Shown here: piece after piece, positions 42,894 through 51,721 of the stretch
Numbering within the stretch: position 1 is the stretch's first letter
Layout: each line of letters opens with the position of its first letter
Source: Dyella silvae
Lineage (GTDB): Bacteria; Pseudomonadota; Gammaproteobacteria; Xanthomonadales; Rhodanobacteraceae
Direction of reading: 5' to 3'
Length of the DNA: 64,000 nt
NCBI RefSeq assembly: GCF_026421305.1
Contig: NZ_JAPJBQ010000001.1
Span: 682,001-746,000, forward strand
Notes under the pieces: model-generated
Database searches by the model: none
What the model was told of the DNA's origin: nothing
The model's input: only the letters and a program-made list of their open reading frames with translations
Made by a program: the position numbers and the translations under genes

Positions 42894-43191
42894 GCGATGG
42901 GTTTCGGCTCATGCGCCAAGATGCGCGGCGTAGCGGAGGAATGGTCCGTTACGCCGCAAAAGCCAGATCATCGGGCTGTCTGCGCTTCACCCTTGGCTTG
43001 GGGTCTAGCGTCCTGGCGTATTCGGTGAGGTGGTGGATGGCGACCTTGAGCCCATCAGAATTGAGTTCATGCAAGCGGACGTTGCAGCAGCGATATCGCG
43101 ACGGAAACACCGCAATTCCGGCAAACACCCTTAGCACAACGCTTGCACACACCACGGGCGGCCGTATCGCCCCTTCCGCCGGATGGAGCGC
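42894..43191. other. Region without a convincing gene
   Basis: Open frames exist on both strands (plus 42890-43195; minus 42949-43155, ending KPRVKRRQPDDLAFAA), but neither has a ribosome site or recognisable domain. The minus frame has a more protein-like composition and could be the remnant of a longer gene, possibly of mobile origin. I cannot assign it. Confidence 0.3.
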
Positions 43192-43584
43192 CTAATGGCT
43201 AATCGCGCTCGCAGGTAGATTCATCTCGAAAGACGAGTAGAACGGACTTTTCGGCGGCGAGAACAACGTCGCCTTCGCCGCCATGCTCTGGAAGCAAACG
43301 GCCACTTGCGAGTCACCCCTTCGCCAAGTCCTCAACACCTTTCCGGCCGAGTCCAGCTCAACTACGACGACAAAGGAGAATGGGTCCGGACCGTTAGCCA
43401 CCAAGCAGGACGACATCGCAGCTTGCACTACCGGGGCCTGAGATTGAGCCAACGCCAGTTGTTGCTCAGCCGATAGCGATTTTTCGTCGCGATCAGCCCA
43501 TACCTTGGCATCGAAAAATGTCACATCGGTGGCAAAGGCAGCAGGCGCGGCGATTAGCAAAAGCAAAAGGCAAATCCTGCCCAT
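43192..43584 (-). CDS. Small exported protein, unknown function
   Basis: 130 residues from ATG 43584, preceded by GGGGGAG; an in-frame TTG at 43608 is less likely. The signal peptide is ICLLLLLIAAPAAFA. The mature domain has two Cys (AAMSSCLVANG, VAVCFQSMA), probably a disulfide, and a strand pattern VVVVELDSAGKVLRTWRRGD like the C-terminal domain of TonB-type proteins. It resembles the larger protein at 44280-45140 in this respect. Function is unknown. Confidence 0.65.
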   Translation of the reverse strand: MGRICLLLLLIAAPAAFATDVTFFDAKVWADRDEKSLSAEQQLALAQSQAPVVQAAMSSCLVANGPDPFSFVVVVELDSAGKVLRTWRRGDSQVAVCFQSMAAKATLFSPPKSPFYSSFEMNLPASAISH

Positions 43585-43637
43585 ATCTCCCCCATGGATT
43601 CGGCCCAAACTTGGCCTGAGTTGAGCATAGCTATTAC

Positions 43638-43661
43638 GTCCGCTTCGGGCAGGAAGCGGAC
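43638..43661. repeat. Short palindromic repeat, copy 9
   Basis: GTCCGCTTCGGGCAGGAAGC followed by GGAC. It abuts the stop codon of the interrupted gene at 43663. Confidence 0.7.
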
Positions 43662-43662
43662 A

Positions 43663-44124
43663 TTAGTAAATGACTACCCGAGTCTGGAGCCTGCCGACTA
43701 GGCACCAGCCTCGCAACACGATGTAACCAGCACCACCATCGATGCCGCTGAAAAGATCCGGGCGGGCGTCGTGGCGGATGCTTATGTCGTATGGATAGAT
43801 TTCGTCGCCGGGTTTCATGCGGCTACTAATGGCGGACCATTCATGGTCGGCACTGAAGCGCCTGTCCATCTCATCCTTGCCCATGAGGTTGTGAGACAGG
43901 CGTATATCCTTGGGTAGAGCAACTCAATGAATGCCAGGGTCCATTGACAATCCACTGGATGGTCCGGATTCGGTGGCCCAGGGCGCCAATACGGTATCTG
44001 CCGAGTCGCCCAATAGTCTGACCTTCCGGTGGCGCAATGTCGCCAGGCTTGCAACAAGCAAGACCAAGACCGCGGCAACCAGCACACACGACGTTAAGCC
44101 CACAGATCTCCAGTTCATTGTCAT
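43663..44124 (-). pseudogene. Membrane-anchored protein interrupted by an in-frame TGA
   Basis: A single reading frame from ATG 44124 to TAA 43663 (about 153 codons) is broken by one TGA at 43926-43924. The first 66 residues include an N-terminal TM segment (GLTSCVLVAAVLVLLVASLA) and end SMDPGIH. After the stop the same frame continues VALPKDIRLSHNLMGKDEMD and on to DGGAGYIVLRGWCLVGRLQT. Both halves look protein-coding, so the TGA is probably a recent nonsense mutation. No selenocysteine context was seen. Family unknown. Confidence 0.6.
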
Positions 44125-44188
44125 GAAGGTCTGGCGTCCTGATTCGGCAAGGCAGAACTAGTTAGGTGTCGGCAAATGTCCGCAATGT

Positions 44189-44228
44189 GGTGCAACGACC
44201 GGCTGAAGTCGCAGTCGAAAGCAGACAT
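44189..44228 (+). mobile_element. IS30-type end remnant
   Basis: Codons GATTG-stop followed by agtcgcaGTCGAAAGCAGACAT, the same transposase tail plus terminal repeat as at 25908-25944. Only about 40 bp remain. It lies between the interrupted gene and the TonB-like protein. Confidence 0.6.
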
Positions 44229-44279
44229 CTCACTTCCCTTCTGGGCGCATATAGTCCCAAGCCCGCCAAGTGGCGTCTT

Positions 44280-45140
44280 CTAACCGCCACCCAAAGGCGT
44301 AGTCAGCTTTACCGATGAGTCGGCAAGGTGAACTGTACCGTCAGCTATGGCATCCGATGCCTGGGCATGCGCATCGGACCCACCTTCGCCGGCAGTCACC
44401 ACAACACGCGGCCCCGGAATGTAGACGTCCCAATCGCCGGGCCCAGGCTGCTTGGGCTCTGGGGTGCCATAGACGTGTATGCTGAAAACGACGGGAACCC
44501 GAACCCACCAACTGGAATTGCTGGCGGACCTGCCTGATGTCGGCACATGCCATGTCCAGGACTGCAAAGCCTTGGTGGCGGCATACCCAAGGTCCTTTCG
44601 AAAACGCTCCTGAGCAACGGTGGGTACTGCCGTACGCAGATTCACCTGTTCGGCAATGGCCTTCTCGGTATGGCCGTCCTTTCCAACCAAGACCAATGTA
44701 TAGACCGTGCCAGTTACCCTTGCGTTGAGCGAGATCCCGGGATACAGCGGTTGCACTCGTTTGTCAGAATGCACGGTTTCGTCAACAGATTTGAAGTCAT
44801 CGTCAAACGAGGCTGAAACGATGCTTATGGTGTCGTGCTTATCATCGACAGCCTTAGCGAGGAGACGGATGGTCATTCGCTCGGTGATATCCACCGGCAG
44901 GGTTATGGTCCTTTCAAAGGTCCACGCGGGAATGTTCTTATCAAGCAAGTCGCGAGCGGCCGGTGGAAGCTTCGCGGCCTGGTCAATGGTGTAGCCATCC
45001 ACCTTACCCTCAGGACTGATCTTCACCGTGCCGGTAACTAGAGTACTCGCCACGACTTGCTTACGCAGATCGTCTGCGTGGCCAGCAAACGATATCAACC
45101 CAAGGCACGCGCATAGCACAGCCGCCATCAGCATTCGCAT
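44280..45140 (-). CDS. Exported protein with TonB-like C-terminal domains
   Basis: 286 residues with GGGGG 7-8 nt upstream of the first ATG and a signal peptide (MAAVLCACLGLISFAGHA). Residues ~35-95 (TGTVKISPEGKVDGYTIDQA, then ERTITLPVDI) and ~135-200 (VQPLYPGISLNARVTGTVYT then LVLVGKDGHTEK) look like two TonB-C-type modules, in which a strand-turn-strand carries P-x-Y-P. There is no N-terminal TM anchor of a true TonB. Probably periplasmic; function unknown. Confidence 0.65.
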   Translation of the reverse strand: MRMLMAAVLCACLGLISFAGHADDLRKQVVASTLVTGTVKISPEGKVDGYTIDQAAKLPPAARDLLDKNIPAWTFERTITLPVDITERMTIRLLAKAVDDKHDTISIVSASFDDDFKSVDETVHSDKRVQPLYPGISLNARVTGTVYTLVLVGKDGHTEKAIAEQVNLRTAVPTVAQERFRKDLGYAATKALQSWTWHVPTSGRSASNSSWWVRVPVVFSIHVYGTPEPKQPGPGDWDVYIPGPRVVVTAGEGGSDAHAQASDAIADGTVHLADSSVKLTTPLGGG

Positions 45141-45265
45141 ACAAGCCCCCTTGTTTAAGCGTCATGTATTGACTGTCAGTTCTTCCGACCGCAAAACCAT
45201 CGTCGCCTAACAGGATGGTGGTGGTCAGGTAACTATCGCCACCCCGCCCCTCTCTCATCAGAAAC

Positions 45266-45289
45266 GTCCCCTTCGGGTCGGGAGCAGAC
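45266..45289. repeat. Short palindromic repeat, copy 10
   Basis: GTCCCCTTCGGGTCGGGAGC followed by AGAC, in the 316-bp gap between the TonB-like gene and the SDR gene. Nothing else in that gap looks like a gene. Confidence 0.6.
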
Positions 45290-45456
45290 GCTCCAAGCAT
45301 GCCGACGTCGCTCTCCTGAGACAACCTACCCCGGATTGCACCAACTCCGGCTCATTCCCTCATCCGGATCAAGCCACCCACCACCGATGAATTTTCGCCT
45401 CCACACCCGTCCTATGGATGAGACTGAAACAGGCCCCTTGGGCAATAGGAGGATTT

Positions 45457-46203
45457 ATGTCTGGTTTGGCGGGCAAAAACGTGGTCGTGATCGGCGGCAG
45501 CCGTGGCGTGGGCAGGGAGATTGTGGGAACGGTGGCACGTGAGGGTGGGCATGTGCTCGCCGTGGCGCGCCAGGATGAACCGCTAAGGCAGTTGGTGCGG
45601 GATTGTCCAGGCGTTAAGACTCTTTCTCTCGATGCGACGCACGAGGACGCACCGTCGAAGGTGTTTGACGTGCTTCGGCCCGATATCCTGGTGATCTGTG
45701 GCGGTGCCTATCCACCTGCAGCAGCCCTGCATGAGCTCAGTTGGCGTGAGTTCGGGGTCAACTGGGAATCGGACGTCAAGATCGCGTTTCACTTCTGCAA
45801 GGCGGCGCTTTTGCTGCCATTACGGCCGGGCGCATCGATCGTGCTGGTTTCCAGCGGTGCCGCCATCGGCGGCTCGCCGATTTCCGGAGGGTACGCGGGC
45901 GCCAAGCGCACGCAGATGTTCATGGCGAGCTATGCCCAAAAGGAGTCCGACCGGCTCGGGCTGGGCCTACGCTTTGTAGCACTCGCGCCGCGCATCATGC
46001 CGGACACGGCACTTGGCAAGTACGCGGTTGCTGGTTATTCACGCTACCTGGGCATTCCGGCTGAGGATTTCATTGGCAGCATGGGAACACCGCCGTCGAG
46101 CGCCGATGCGGCCGCTGCCGTGGTCGAACTGGCTACCCGGTCTGACGTGGCCCATGGCAAGGCGTTTCTCCTCTCGGGCGTTGGCCTTGAAGCCGTGCCG
46201 TGA
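45457..46203 (+). CDS. Short-chain dehydrogenase/reductase
   Basis: 248 residues from ATG 45457, with AGGAGGA upstream. The Rossmann motif VVVIGGSRGVGREIVG (TGxxxGxG type) is at the N-terminus and the active site is SSGAAIGG...YAGAK with Tyr and Lys four apart. NNAG is replaced by VICGGAYPP. It oxidises or reduces a small alcohol/ketone using NAD(P). The next gene, an ECF sigma factor, begins within 12-84 bp or even overlaps, so the two are likely co-transcribed and the SDR may be part of the sigma factor's response. Confidence 0.85.
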   Translation: MSGLAGKNVVVIGGSRGVGREIVGTVAREGGHVLAVARQDEPLRQLVRDCPGVKTLSLDATHEDAPSKVFDVLRPDILVICGGAYPPAAALHELSWREFGVNWESDVKIAFHFCKAALLLPLRPGASIVLVSSGAAIGGSPISGGYAGAKRTQMFMASYAQKESDRLGLGLRFVALAPRIMPDTALGKYAVAGYSRYLGIPAEDFIGSMGTPPSSADAAAAVVELATRSDVAHGKAFLLSGVGLEAVP

Positions 46204-46286
46204 GGGCCCTCATCATGCAGACGCTCATTCCGGAATCCATGTCGGCGCCCGTCTCAGTGCCGCAAACACCCAACGAGAAGCACGGC

Positions 46287-47297
46287 ATGACGCACGCGAA
46301 CCAGACCTTCGAGCAACTTGCCGAGCCGTTCCGGCGTGAACTCCGGCTGCATTGCTATCGCATGCTCGGCTCCCTGCACGAGGCGGAAGACCTCGTGCAG
46401 GAGACTTATCTGCGCGCCTGGCGCAACTTCGCCAGCTTCGAGGGACGTGCACCGCTGCGGGCGTGGCTCTACCGGATCGCCACCCACGCCTGTCTCGACG
46501 CCATCGCCAGCCGCAAGCACGGGCCACGTCTGCTGCCCGACCAGCGGGTGCCTGCCACCGACCAGATGCCCGATGGCAAGCCGCCCGCCGAGGTGTCCTG
46601 GATCGAGCCCTATCCCGACGTCTATCTGGAGGGCATCGCCGATGATGCCCCCAGCCCTGAAGTGCGCTACTCGTCCCGCGAAGCGGTGCAGCTGGCTTTT
46701 GTCGCCGTCATCCAGCAACTGCCGCCGCGCCAGCGCGCCACGCTGCTGCTGTGCGACGTGCTTGGCTGGTCCACGCTGGAAGCAGCCACGCTGCTGGGGG
46801 GCTCTACCGCGTCGGTCAACAGTGCCCGGCAGAGGGCGCGCGAGACGCTCGCCCGGCGCTACCCCGATGGGCGCCCGCCTGTCGCCGCGACGTCCAATCC
46901 CGGGCAGCAGGCACTGCTCGCCCGCTATGTGCGCACCTGGGAGGAAAGGGATCTGGACGGCTTTGTCGCCCTGCTTACGGAGGAGGCGGTCTACACCATG
47001 CCTCCGCAACTCCAGTGGTATGCAGGAAAGGACAGCATTCATCGGTTCTTCGCCTGGGCGTGGAAGCACTATTTCGATTTTCGCCTGGTTCCCGCGGCGG
47101 CGAATCGCCAACCAGCCTTCGCGCTCTACTCGCGTCGGTCAGCCGATGCAGCGTGGGATGCGCACTCTCTCCATTTGCTCACGCTTGAACAGGATGCGAT
47201 TTCATCGCTCACCTTATTCGTGAAGCCAGCCGCCCCTGACCTGTTCAAAGCGTTTGGACTTCCACTCGCCCTCACAGACACCGACCGCACCGCTTAG
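46287..47297 (+). CDS. ECF sigma factor with SnoaL-like C-terminal domain
   Basis: 336 residues if started at ATG 46287, which fits the family N-terminus (FEQLAEPFRRELRLHCYRML). Starts at 46215, 46239 or GTG 46200 are possible. Region 2 is EAEDLVQETYLRAWRNFASF; region 4 is QLPPRQRATLLLCDVLGWST followed by ASVNSARQRARETL. Residues ~215-330 form a SnoaL/NTF2-like domain (LARYVRTWEERDLDGFVALL then YTMPPQLQWYAGKDSI). Such sigma factors (TIGR02960/ECF41-like) lack a classical anti-sigma and may be controlled by this domain. Confidence 0.85.
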   Translation: MTHANQTFEQLAEPFRRELRLHCYRMLGSLHEAEDLVQETYLRAWRNFASFEGRAPLRAWLYRIATHACLDAIASRKHGPRLLPDQRVPATDQMPDGKPPAEVSWIEPYPDVYLEGIADDAPSPEVRYSSREAVQLAFVAVIQQLPPRQRATLLLCDVLGWSTLEAATLLGGSTASVNSARQRARETLARRYPDGRPPVAATSNPGQQALLARYVRTWEERDLDGFVALLTEEAVYTMPPQLQWYAGKDSIHRFFAWAWKHYFDFRLVPAAANRQPAFALYSRRSADAAWDAHSLHLLTLEQDAISSLTLFVKPAAPDLFKAFGLPLALTDTDRTA

Positions 47298-47372
47298 CCG
47301 CTCGACGCGCGGCAGGCGCCACTCGCACCGCCTCTGCGATCTGTCTACGTCTCCTGAGTCGTATCTCGCGAC

Positions 47373-47396
47373 GTCCGCTTCGGGTAGGCAGCGTCG
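47373..47396. repeat. Short palindromic repeat, copy 11 (degenerate)
   Basis: GTCCGCTTCGGGTAGGCAGC followed by GTCG. The last recognisable member of the family; it lies in the 159-bp gap after the ECF gene. Confidence 0.5.
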
Positions 47397-47456
47397 CATC
47401 AAGCTGGGAAGATGTGACGATCAGGCACGCTGAAAACGCACGTATAAGGATGGCGA

Positions 47457-47828
47457 ATGCGGAAATCCGATCTCGACACAATCCTTGGAGAGCTCAGCGC
47501 TCGCGAACCCATCTTTCATCATCGGGAGCTTGGCGCCAGCCGCGAAGATCTTCTCAAAATGACGGCGGATGATTTTTGGGAGATCGGCGCAAGCGGCAAC
47601 GCTTATGACCGCGATTTCGTCATAGAAACGCTTCTGGAGCGCTACAAAGCCCCGGAACCCGACGACTGGTCATGCTCTGACTTCGTGATCCACCAGCTCG
47701 CCGAAGACCTTTATCAACTGAACTACATTCTGCAGCAACCAAATCGCCGGACGCGCAGAACGACGCTCTGGCGAAACGTTGCTGAGACGTGGCAGATCGT
47801 ATTCCACCAGGGGACGATCATAAGCTGA
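47457..47828 (+). CDS. DUF4440/NTF2-like protein
   Basis: 123 residues from ATG 47457 with AAGGA 6 nt upstream. The fold is a SnoaL/NTF2-like cone; typical DUF4440 patterns are DDFWEIGASGNAYDRDFVIE, LAEDLYQLNYIL, and the C-terminal RRTTLWRNVAETWQIVFHQG ending in the family FHQGT. These dimeric domains serve as small-molecule enzymes or scaffolds and are often uncharacterised. It stands alone, with an AT-poor gene-free stretch of about 190 bp downstream. Confidence 0.8.
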   Translation: MRKSDLDTILGELSAREPIFHHRELGASREDLLKMTADDFWEIGASGNAYDRDFVIETLLERYKAPEPDDWSCSDFVIHQLAEDLYQLNYILQQPNRRTRRTTLWRNVAETWQIVFHQGTIIS

Positions 47829-48015
47829 GCAACCGAATCAAGACATCAGTTGGTGTGCAAGAAATTTCGAAACGTCAGGCGCAGGTTCGAGCCGGCTGAC
47901 ATACCGCCTTAATTGGGACGCAGGTCGCAAGAGCCGTCCGCCACGGAACGAACGCGACGAAGCGCATGCCAGAAGTACTCGGCCGCTCAACACCTGGCAG
48001 ACATTTACCGGCGGA

Positions 48016-48029
48016 CTGATCCTCGTCAA
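48016..48029 (+). promoter_or_regulatory. FNR/DNR-like box upstream of the PLP decarboxylase-ubiD-ubiUV operon
   Basis: CTGAT-cctc-GTCAA is one base from the ANR/DNR-type consensus TTGAT-N4-GTCAA and lies 55 bp upstream of the 29-codon ORF. The same half-sites occur upstream of the convergent minus operon at 57514. FNR-family proteins at such sites activate genes under low oxygen. Confidence 0.55.
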
Positions 48030-48083
48030 AGCTCTCCGCCACTCCAGAGCAGACCATGGCACTCATTTTTCTGGAGACGCGCC

Positions 48084-48173
48084 ATGACTGCCCCTTATAC
48101 CCGGCCCGGCCTGCAACACATTCAGACCGCGCGCATCGCTGGCCATCGCCTCAACGCTGAGCAGGCGGGCTGA
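48084..48173 (+). CDS. Possible 29-residue peptide ahead of the decarboxylase
   Basis: MTAPYTRPGLQHIQTARIAG then HRLNAEQAG and TGA. GGAG lies 8 nt upstream and the stop is one base from the ATG of the decarboxylase gene (TGA-t-ATG), so it could be a translated leader that couples into that gene. No homology or function is known. The ribosome site and abutting stop are the only support. Confidence 0.4.
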   Translation: MTAPYTRPGLQHIQTARIAGHRLNAEQAG

Positions 48174-48174
48174 T

Positions 48175-50145
48175 ATGAGTGCTGCCCACCCCATGACGGA
48201 AACCGTGCCGCACGACTACGTCGTGGATGCGTGCTTTCTTGGACCTTACGGCGAAAACGACACGTTGCTGGAAAAGCTGCTGGTGGAGTTCCTACGCGAT
48301 CACGTGTACTGGCGCCGCAACTTTCACCCGGAAGATCCGCCGGCCATCGCTACCAGCGCGGCGCGGCACCCGGACTTTTGCGCGTTCGAGGCGCGCGTGC
48401 GACGGGAGCTTCATCAGCTCTCGGCGGCGCTGAAGAAATCGGCTCCTTTTCACAGCCCGCGCTATATCGGCCACATGACATCCGATCTGCTGCTGCCTGG
48501 ACTGGCAGCGCAGATACTCACCCTGCCCTTCAACCCGAACAACGTCAGCGAAGATGCAGCACCGGTCACCGTCGACCTGGAGATCAAGGTCGGCCTGCAG
48601 CTCGCCCGCATGCTCGGTTACCCGCATGATCCGCAGACAGATCCATGCGCCCTTGGCCATCTGACATCCGGCGGCACCGTAGCGAACTACCAGGCGCTGC
48701 GCCTTGCTTTGGCGCTCAAAGCTTTTCCCGTAGCGTTGCGCGCAGCCGATGTACCCGACCTGGAATTGCCGCCGGACGATTGGACGGCATTCAATTTGTC
48801 CACGACGGCAAGCATTGAATTGCTGACAGCCTGGCAACGCTGGTTGGGTGAACAGGCACCGGTGGAACGCCATTACTGGCGCGCACGGGTCGAGGCTGAG
48901 CGAATAGAGCAACTAGGTCTTACGGACTTCTTTGCCGCCCACCCGCAACTGTCGCCACCTTTGGTACTGGCACCGGTCACCGCGCATTACTCATGGAGCA
49001 AGGGGCTGAAGTTGCTCGGCCTCGGCCGCCATCAACTGAAGGCTGTGGCGACCAAAGGTATGCGGATGGATCCGGACGCGCTGCGCTCGGCGTTGCATCA
49101 CTGCGCACGACATCGGCAATCGGTGCTCATGTGCGTCGCCGTGTTGGGCAGCACCGAATACGGCACCATCGATCCCATTGATGCCGTGCTCGCCGCGCGC
49201 GAGGACGTTCGTCCTCTGGGTCTGGATTTCACCGTTCATGTGGATGCCGCATGGGGCGGCTATCTGGCTACGGTGTTTCGTAACGCAGACGGCAGCCTGC
49301 GCCCGTACCACGAGGTCGCTGCCGAGTACGTTGAGTTCCCGTCACCGGAGATCCATGCAGCGTTTGCAGCGCTGTCAGGCACTGACTCCGTTACGGTAGA
49401 TCCGCACAAGCTCGGGTATCTCCCCTATGGCGCAGGGGCCTTTATATGCCGGGATCACCGGGCGATGGCGCTGCTCGCCGAGCAGGCCGATTACGTATTC
49501 CACGGCAGCGAACCTGCGGATTACATGACCCGCTACCGCAGCATTGGCAAGTACACGCCGGAAGGCTCGAAGCCGGGTGCGGCTGCCGCGGCGGCGTACG
49601 TCGCGCATCAGGTGCTGCCGCTCGATCATTCGCAGTTTGGCCGTCTTCCACGAGGCACGCTACGGGCCACCGAAGAGTTCTACGCGCGAGCGCAACGCTT
49701 TGCCATCGATGTCGCCGACATGGCGCACGTGATGGTGCCCTTTACGCCCGACAGCAATCTGGTTTGCCTGGCGCTCAATCCGCACGGCAACCGCGATGCG
49801 CGCGTCGCCAACACCTTCATGGCGGCCTTGCAGAACCTTCTCAAATGCGATCCGTCTCATCCGCTGCAAGCCAAGGAGTTCTTTGGCTCGGGCACCATTC
49901 TTCGGCCACACGTGCTGGGGTTGGATGAAATGGCGCGCATCTTCGATGCGTTGAGCCTCGACGTGGTTCCTGCTGATCAAGGTTCGGAGGATGGCTATCT
50001 CCATATTCTCAGGCACACCCTGATGAACCCGTATCTGGTGAATCGCGAAAGCGGCGTGAACTACATCGATCTGTACTTCGATTTTCTTGAGCGTTCCGTG
50101 CGGATGTTGCTGGCTCAGTCGTCCCTCGCAAGTGATGTCGCGTGA
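48175..50145 (+). CDS. PLP-dependent group II amino acid decarboxylase
   Basis: 656 residues, longer than the usual ~480-520 through N- and C-terminal additions. Fold-type I motifs are present: [18 protein letters not shown], the PLP-ring Asp/Ala site [11 protein letters not shown], and the Schiff-base Lys near residue 412 ([18 protein letters not shown]). The family includes aspartate, tyrosine and glutamate decarboxylases; specificity is unclear. Its stop overlaps the GTG start of the UbiD gene by 4 bp, so it is co-translated with a quinone-pathway gene, an unusual pairing. Confidence 0.85.
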   Translation: MSAAHPMTETVPHDYVVDACFLGPYGENDTLLEKLLVEFLRDHVYWRRNFHPEDPPAIATSAARHPDFCAFEARVRRELHQLSAALKKSAPFHSPRYIGHMTSDLLLPGLAAQILTLPFNPNNVSEDAAPVTVDLEIKVGLQLARMLGYPHDPQTDPCALGHLTSGGTVANYQALRLALALKAFPVALRAADVPDLELPPDDWTAFNLSTTASIELLTAWQRWLGEQAPVERHYWRARVEAERIEQLGLTDFFAAHPQLSPPLVLAPVTAHYSWSKGLKLLGLGRHQLKAVATKGMRMDPDALRSALHHCARHRQSVLMCVAVLGSTEYGTIDPIDAVLAAREDVRPLGLDFTVHVDAAWGGYLATVFRNADGSLRPYHEVAAEYVEFPSPEIHAAFAALSGTDSVTVDPHKLGYLPYGAGAFICRDHRAMALLAEQADYVFHGSEPADYMTRYRSIGKYTPEGSKPGAAAAAAYVAHQVLPLDHSQFGRLPRGTLRATEEFYARAQRFAIDVADMAHVMVPFTPDSNLVCLALNPHGNRDARVANTFMAALQNLLKCDPSHPLQAKEFFGSGTILRPHVLGLDEMARIFDALSLDVVPADQGSEDGYLHILRHTLMNPYLVNRESGVNYIDLYFDFLERSVRMLLAQSSLASDVA

Positions 50146-51611
50146 GCCATTCGGACCTGAGAAGCTTTCTTGATCGACTGGCGCGCGAACGGCAGCTATC
50201 CCACGTCACCGCGCCGGTCGATCCGTATCTCGAATCAACGGCTCTGTGTCACCGGGCACTGCGAGAGGGCGGCCCTGCCCTGCTGATGGAAAACCCGGTG
50301 AGCGGAAAGCACCGCATGCTTGGCAACCTGTTCGGCCACCGCCGGCGGATCGAGCTGGCGCTGGGCGACCGCCCTTTGTCGTCGCTACGTGAGCTTGGCC
50401 AGTTGCTCGCTGCCGTCAAAGAGCCGCAATGGCCCTCCAGCCTGCGCCAGGCGCTTGCATGCTGGCCTGAGCTGGCACAGCTGTCTCACGTGGCGCCTCT
50501 GTCAGTGAGAGAGGCGCCGTTTCAGCATCAGGTGATCGAGGGTGAGGAGATTGATCTTGCACACCTCCCTATTCAGCACTGCTGGCCCGGCGATGCCGGC
50601 CGCCTGATCACCTTTGGTCTGGTGGTGACGCGGGGCACGCGCAAGCCGAGGCAAAATGTGGCGATCTATCGCCAGCAGGTGATCGGCAAGCGCCGGGTAA
50701 TCATGCGCTGGCTACCGCATCGCGGTGGCGCGTTGGACTATGCGGATTGGAAAGCCACTTATCCAGACCGACCTTTTCCGGTGCTGGTTGCCGTCGGCGC
50801 CGATCCGGCAACGTTGCTGGCGGCGGTGGCACCGGTGCCAGACACGTTGTCGGAATACGAAATGGCCGGCTTGCTGCGCGGTCAGCGTACGCGCTTATGG
50901 CACAGCGCCATGACCGGCCTGGACGCACCCGCCAGCGCAGAGATTCTGCTTGAGGGCCACATCTATCCCAACGACGTGGCGCTCGAAGGACCGTTTGGCG
51001 ATCACACGGGCTACTACAACGCGCAAGATCATTTTCCTGTCTTCACCATTGAACGCATGAGCGTCCGCCGCGATGCCATCTATCACGGCAGTTACATGGG
51101 CCGGGCGCCGAACGACGAGCCCTCCGTGCTGGCCATGGCGCTCAACGATGTGTTCGTTCCCATCCTGCAAAAGGTCTTTCCGGAGATTGTGGATTTTCAT
51201 CTTCCTCCGGAGGCGTGCTCGTATCGAATCGCCGTGGTCAGCATTCGCAAACAATATGCGGGTCATGCGCGCCGCGTGATGATGGGCATCTGGTCGTACC
51301 TTCGCCAGTTCACCTATACCAAGTTTGTCATCATCACCGACGATGACATTGATGTGCGCGATTGGTCGCAGGTGATATGGGCCGTCTCCACGCGAGTGGA
51401 CCCCGCGCGCGACAGCCTGCTGGTGGAAAACACGCCGATCGACTACCTGGATTTTGCCAGCCCGGCCGCCGGACTCGGCTCCAAACTGGGTCTGGACGCC
51501 ACCAACAAATGGCCGTCTGAAACATCCCGTGCGTGGGGCGTTACGATTCGGCCGGATGCTGAGGTGGAACAACGCGTAGACGCCTTGTGGGCGCAGATCA
51601 AGCGGGGTTGA
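50142..51611 (+). CDS. ubiD: UbiD family prenylated-FMN decarboxylase
   Basis: 489 residues from GTG 50142. It has the UbiD pattern: the N-terminal [15 protein letters not shown], central [20 protein letters not shown], prFMN/metal-site blocks [20 protein letters not shown] and [12 protein letters not shown] (Glu-Asp-Arg-like residues), and [14 protein letters not shown] near the C-terminus. UbiD decarboxylates 3-polyprenyl-4-hydroxybenzoate in ubiquinone synthesis using prFMN from UbiX. Its position before ubiU/ubiV supports a quinone role, although it could be a second, anaerobic paralogue or act on another aromatic acid. Confidence 0.85.
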   Translation: MSHSDLRSFLDRLARERQLSHVTAPVDPYLESTALCHRALREGGPALLMENPVSGKHRMLGNLFGHRRRIELALGDRPLSSLRELGQLLAAVKEPQWPSSLRQALACWPELAQLSHVAPLSVREAPFQHQVIEGEEIDLAHLPIQHCWPGDAGRLITFGLVVTRGTRKPRQNVAIYRQQVIGKRRVIMRWLPHRGGALDYADWKATYPDRPFPVLVAVGADPATLLAAVAPVPDTLSEYEMAGLLRGQRTRLWHSAMTGLDAPASAEILLEGHIYPNDVALEGPFGDHTGYYNAQDHFPVFTIERMSVRRDAIYHGSYMGRAPNDEPSVLAMALNDVFVPILQKVFPEIVDFHLPPEACSYRIAVVSIRKQYAGHARRVMMGIWSYLRQFTYTKFVIITDDDIDVRDWSQVIWAVSTRVDPARDSLLVENTPIDYLDFASPAAGLGSKLGLDATNKWPSETSRAWGVTIRPDAEVEQRVDALWAQIKRG

Positions 51612-51721
51612 TGCTGGCAACTGGCTTGATGAAAAACCGCCACATCCTCTGACATGCATCAGCGACGTCCTCGATAGTGAGGTCCACGATGCACGCCTTG
51701 TCATTCGCCCCGAGGTTTTCC

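Noticed and set aside
42890-43195. 101-codon plus-strand gene after the monooxygenase
   Set aside because: It overlaps the monooxygenase end without a ribosome site, and its composition is random-like; the opposite strand is no better supported.
43924-43926. In-frame TGA read as selenocysteine
   Set aside because: No neighbouring redox motif or hairpin of SECIS type was seen after the TGA, and the flanking residues (PGIH / VALPKD) do not resemble a selenoprotein site.
25339-47396. Integron-like gene cassette array (single genes each followed by a palindrome)
   Set aside because: No integrase gene is in the window, the palindromes are too short and uniform for attC sites, and the RYYYAAC/GTTRRRY core pairs are not kept. 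REP or IS-derived repeats explain them better.
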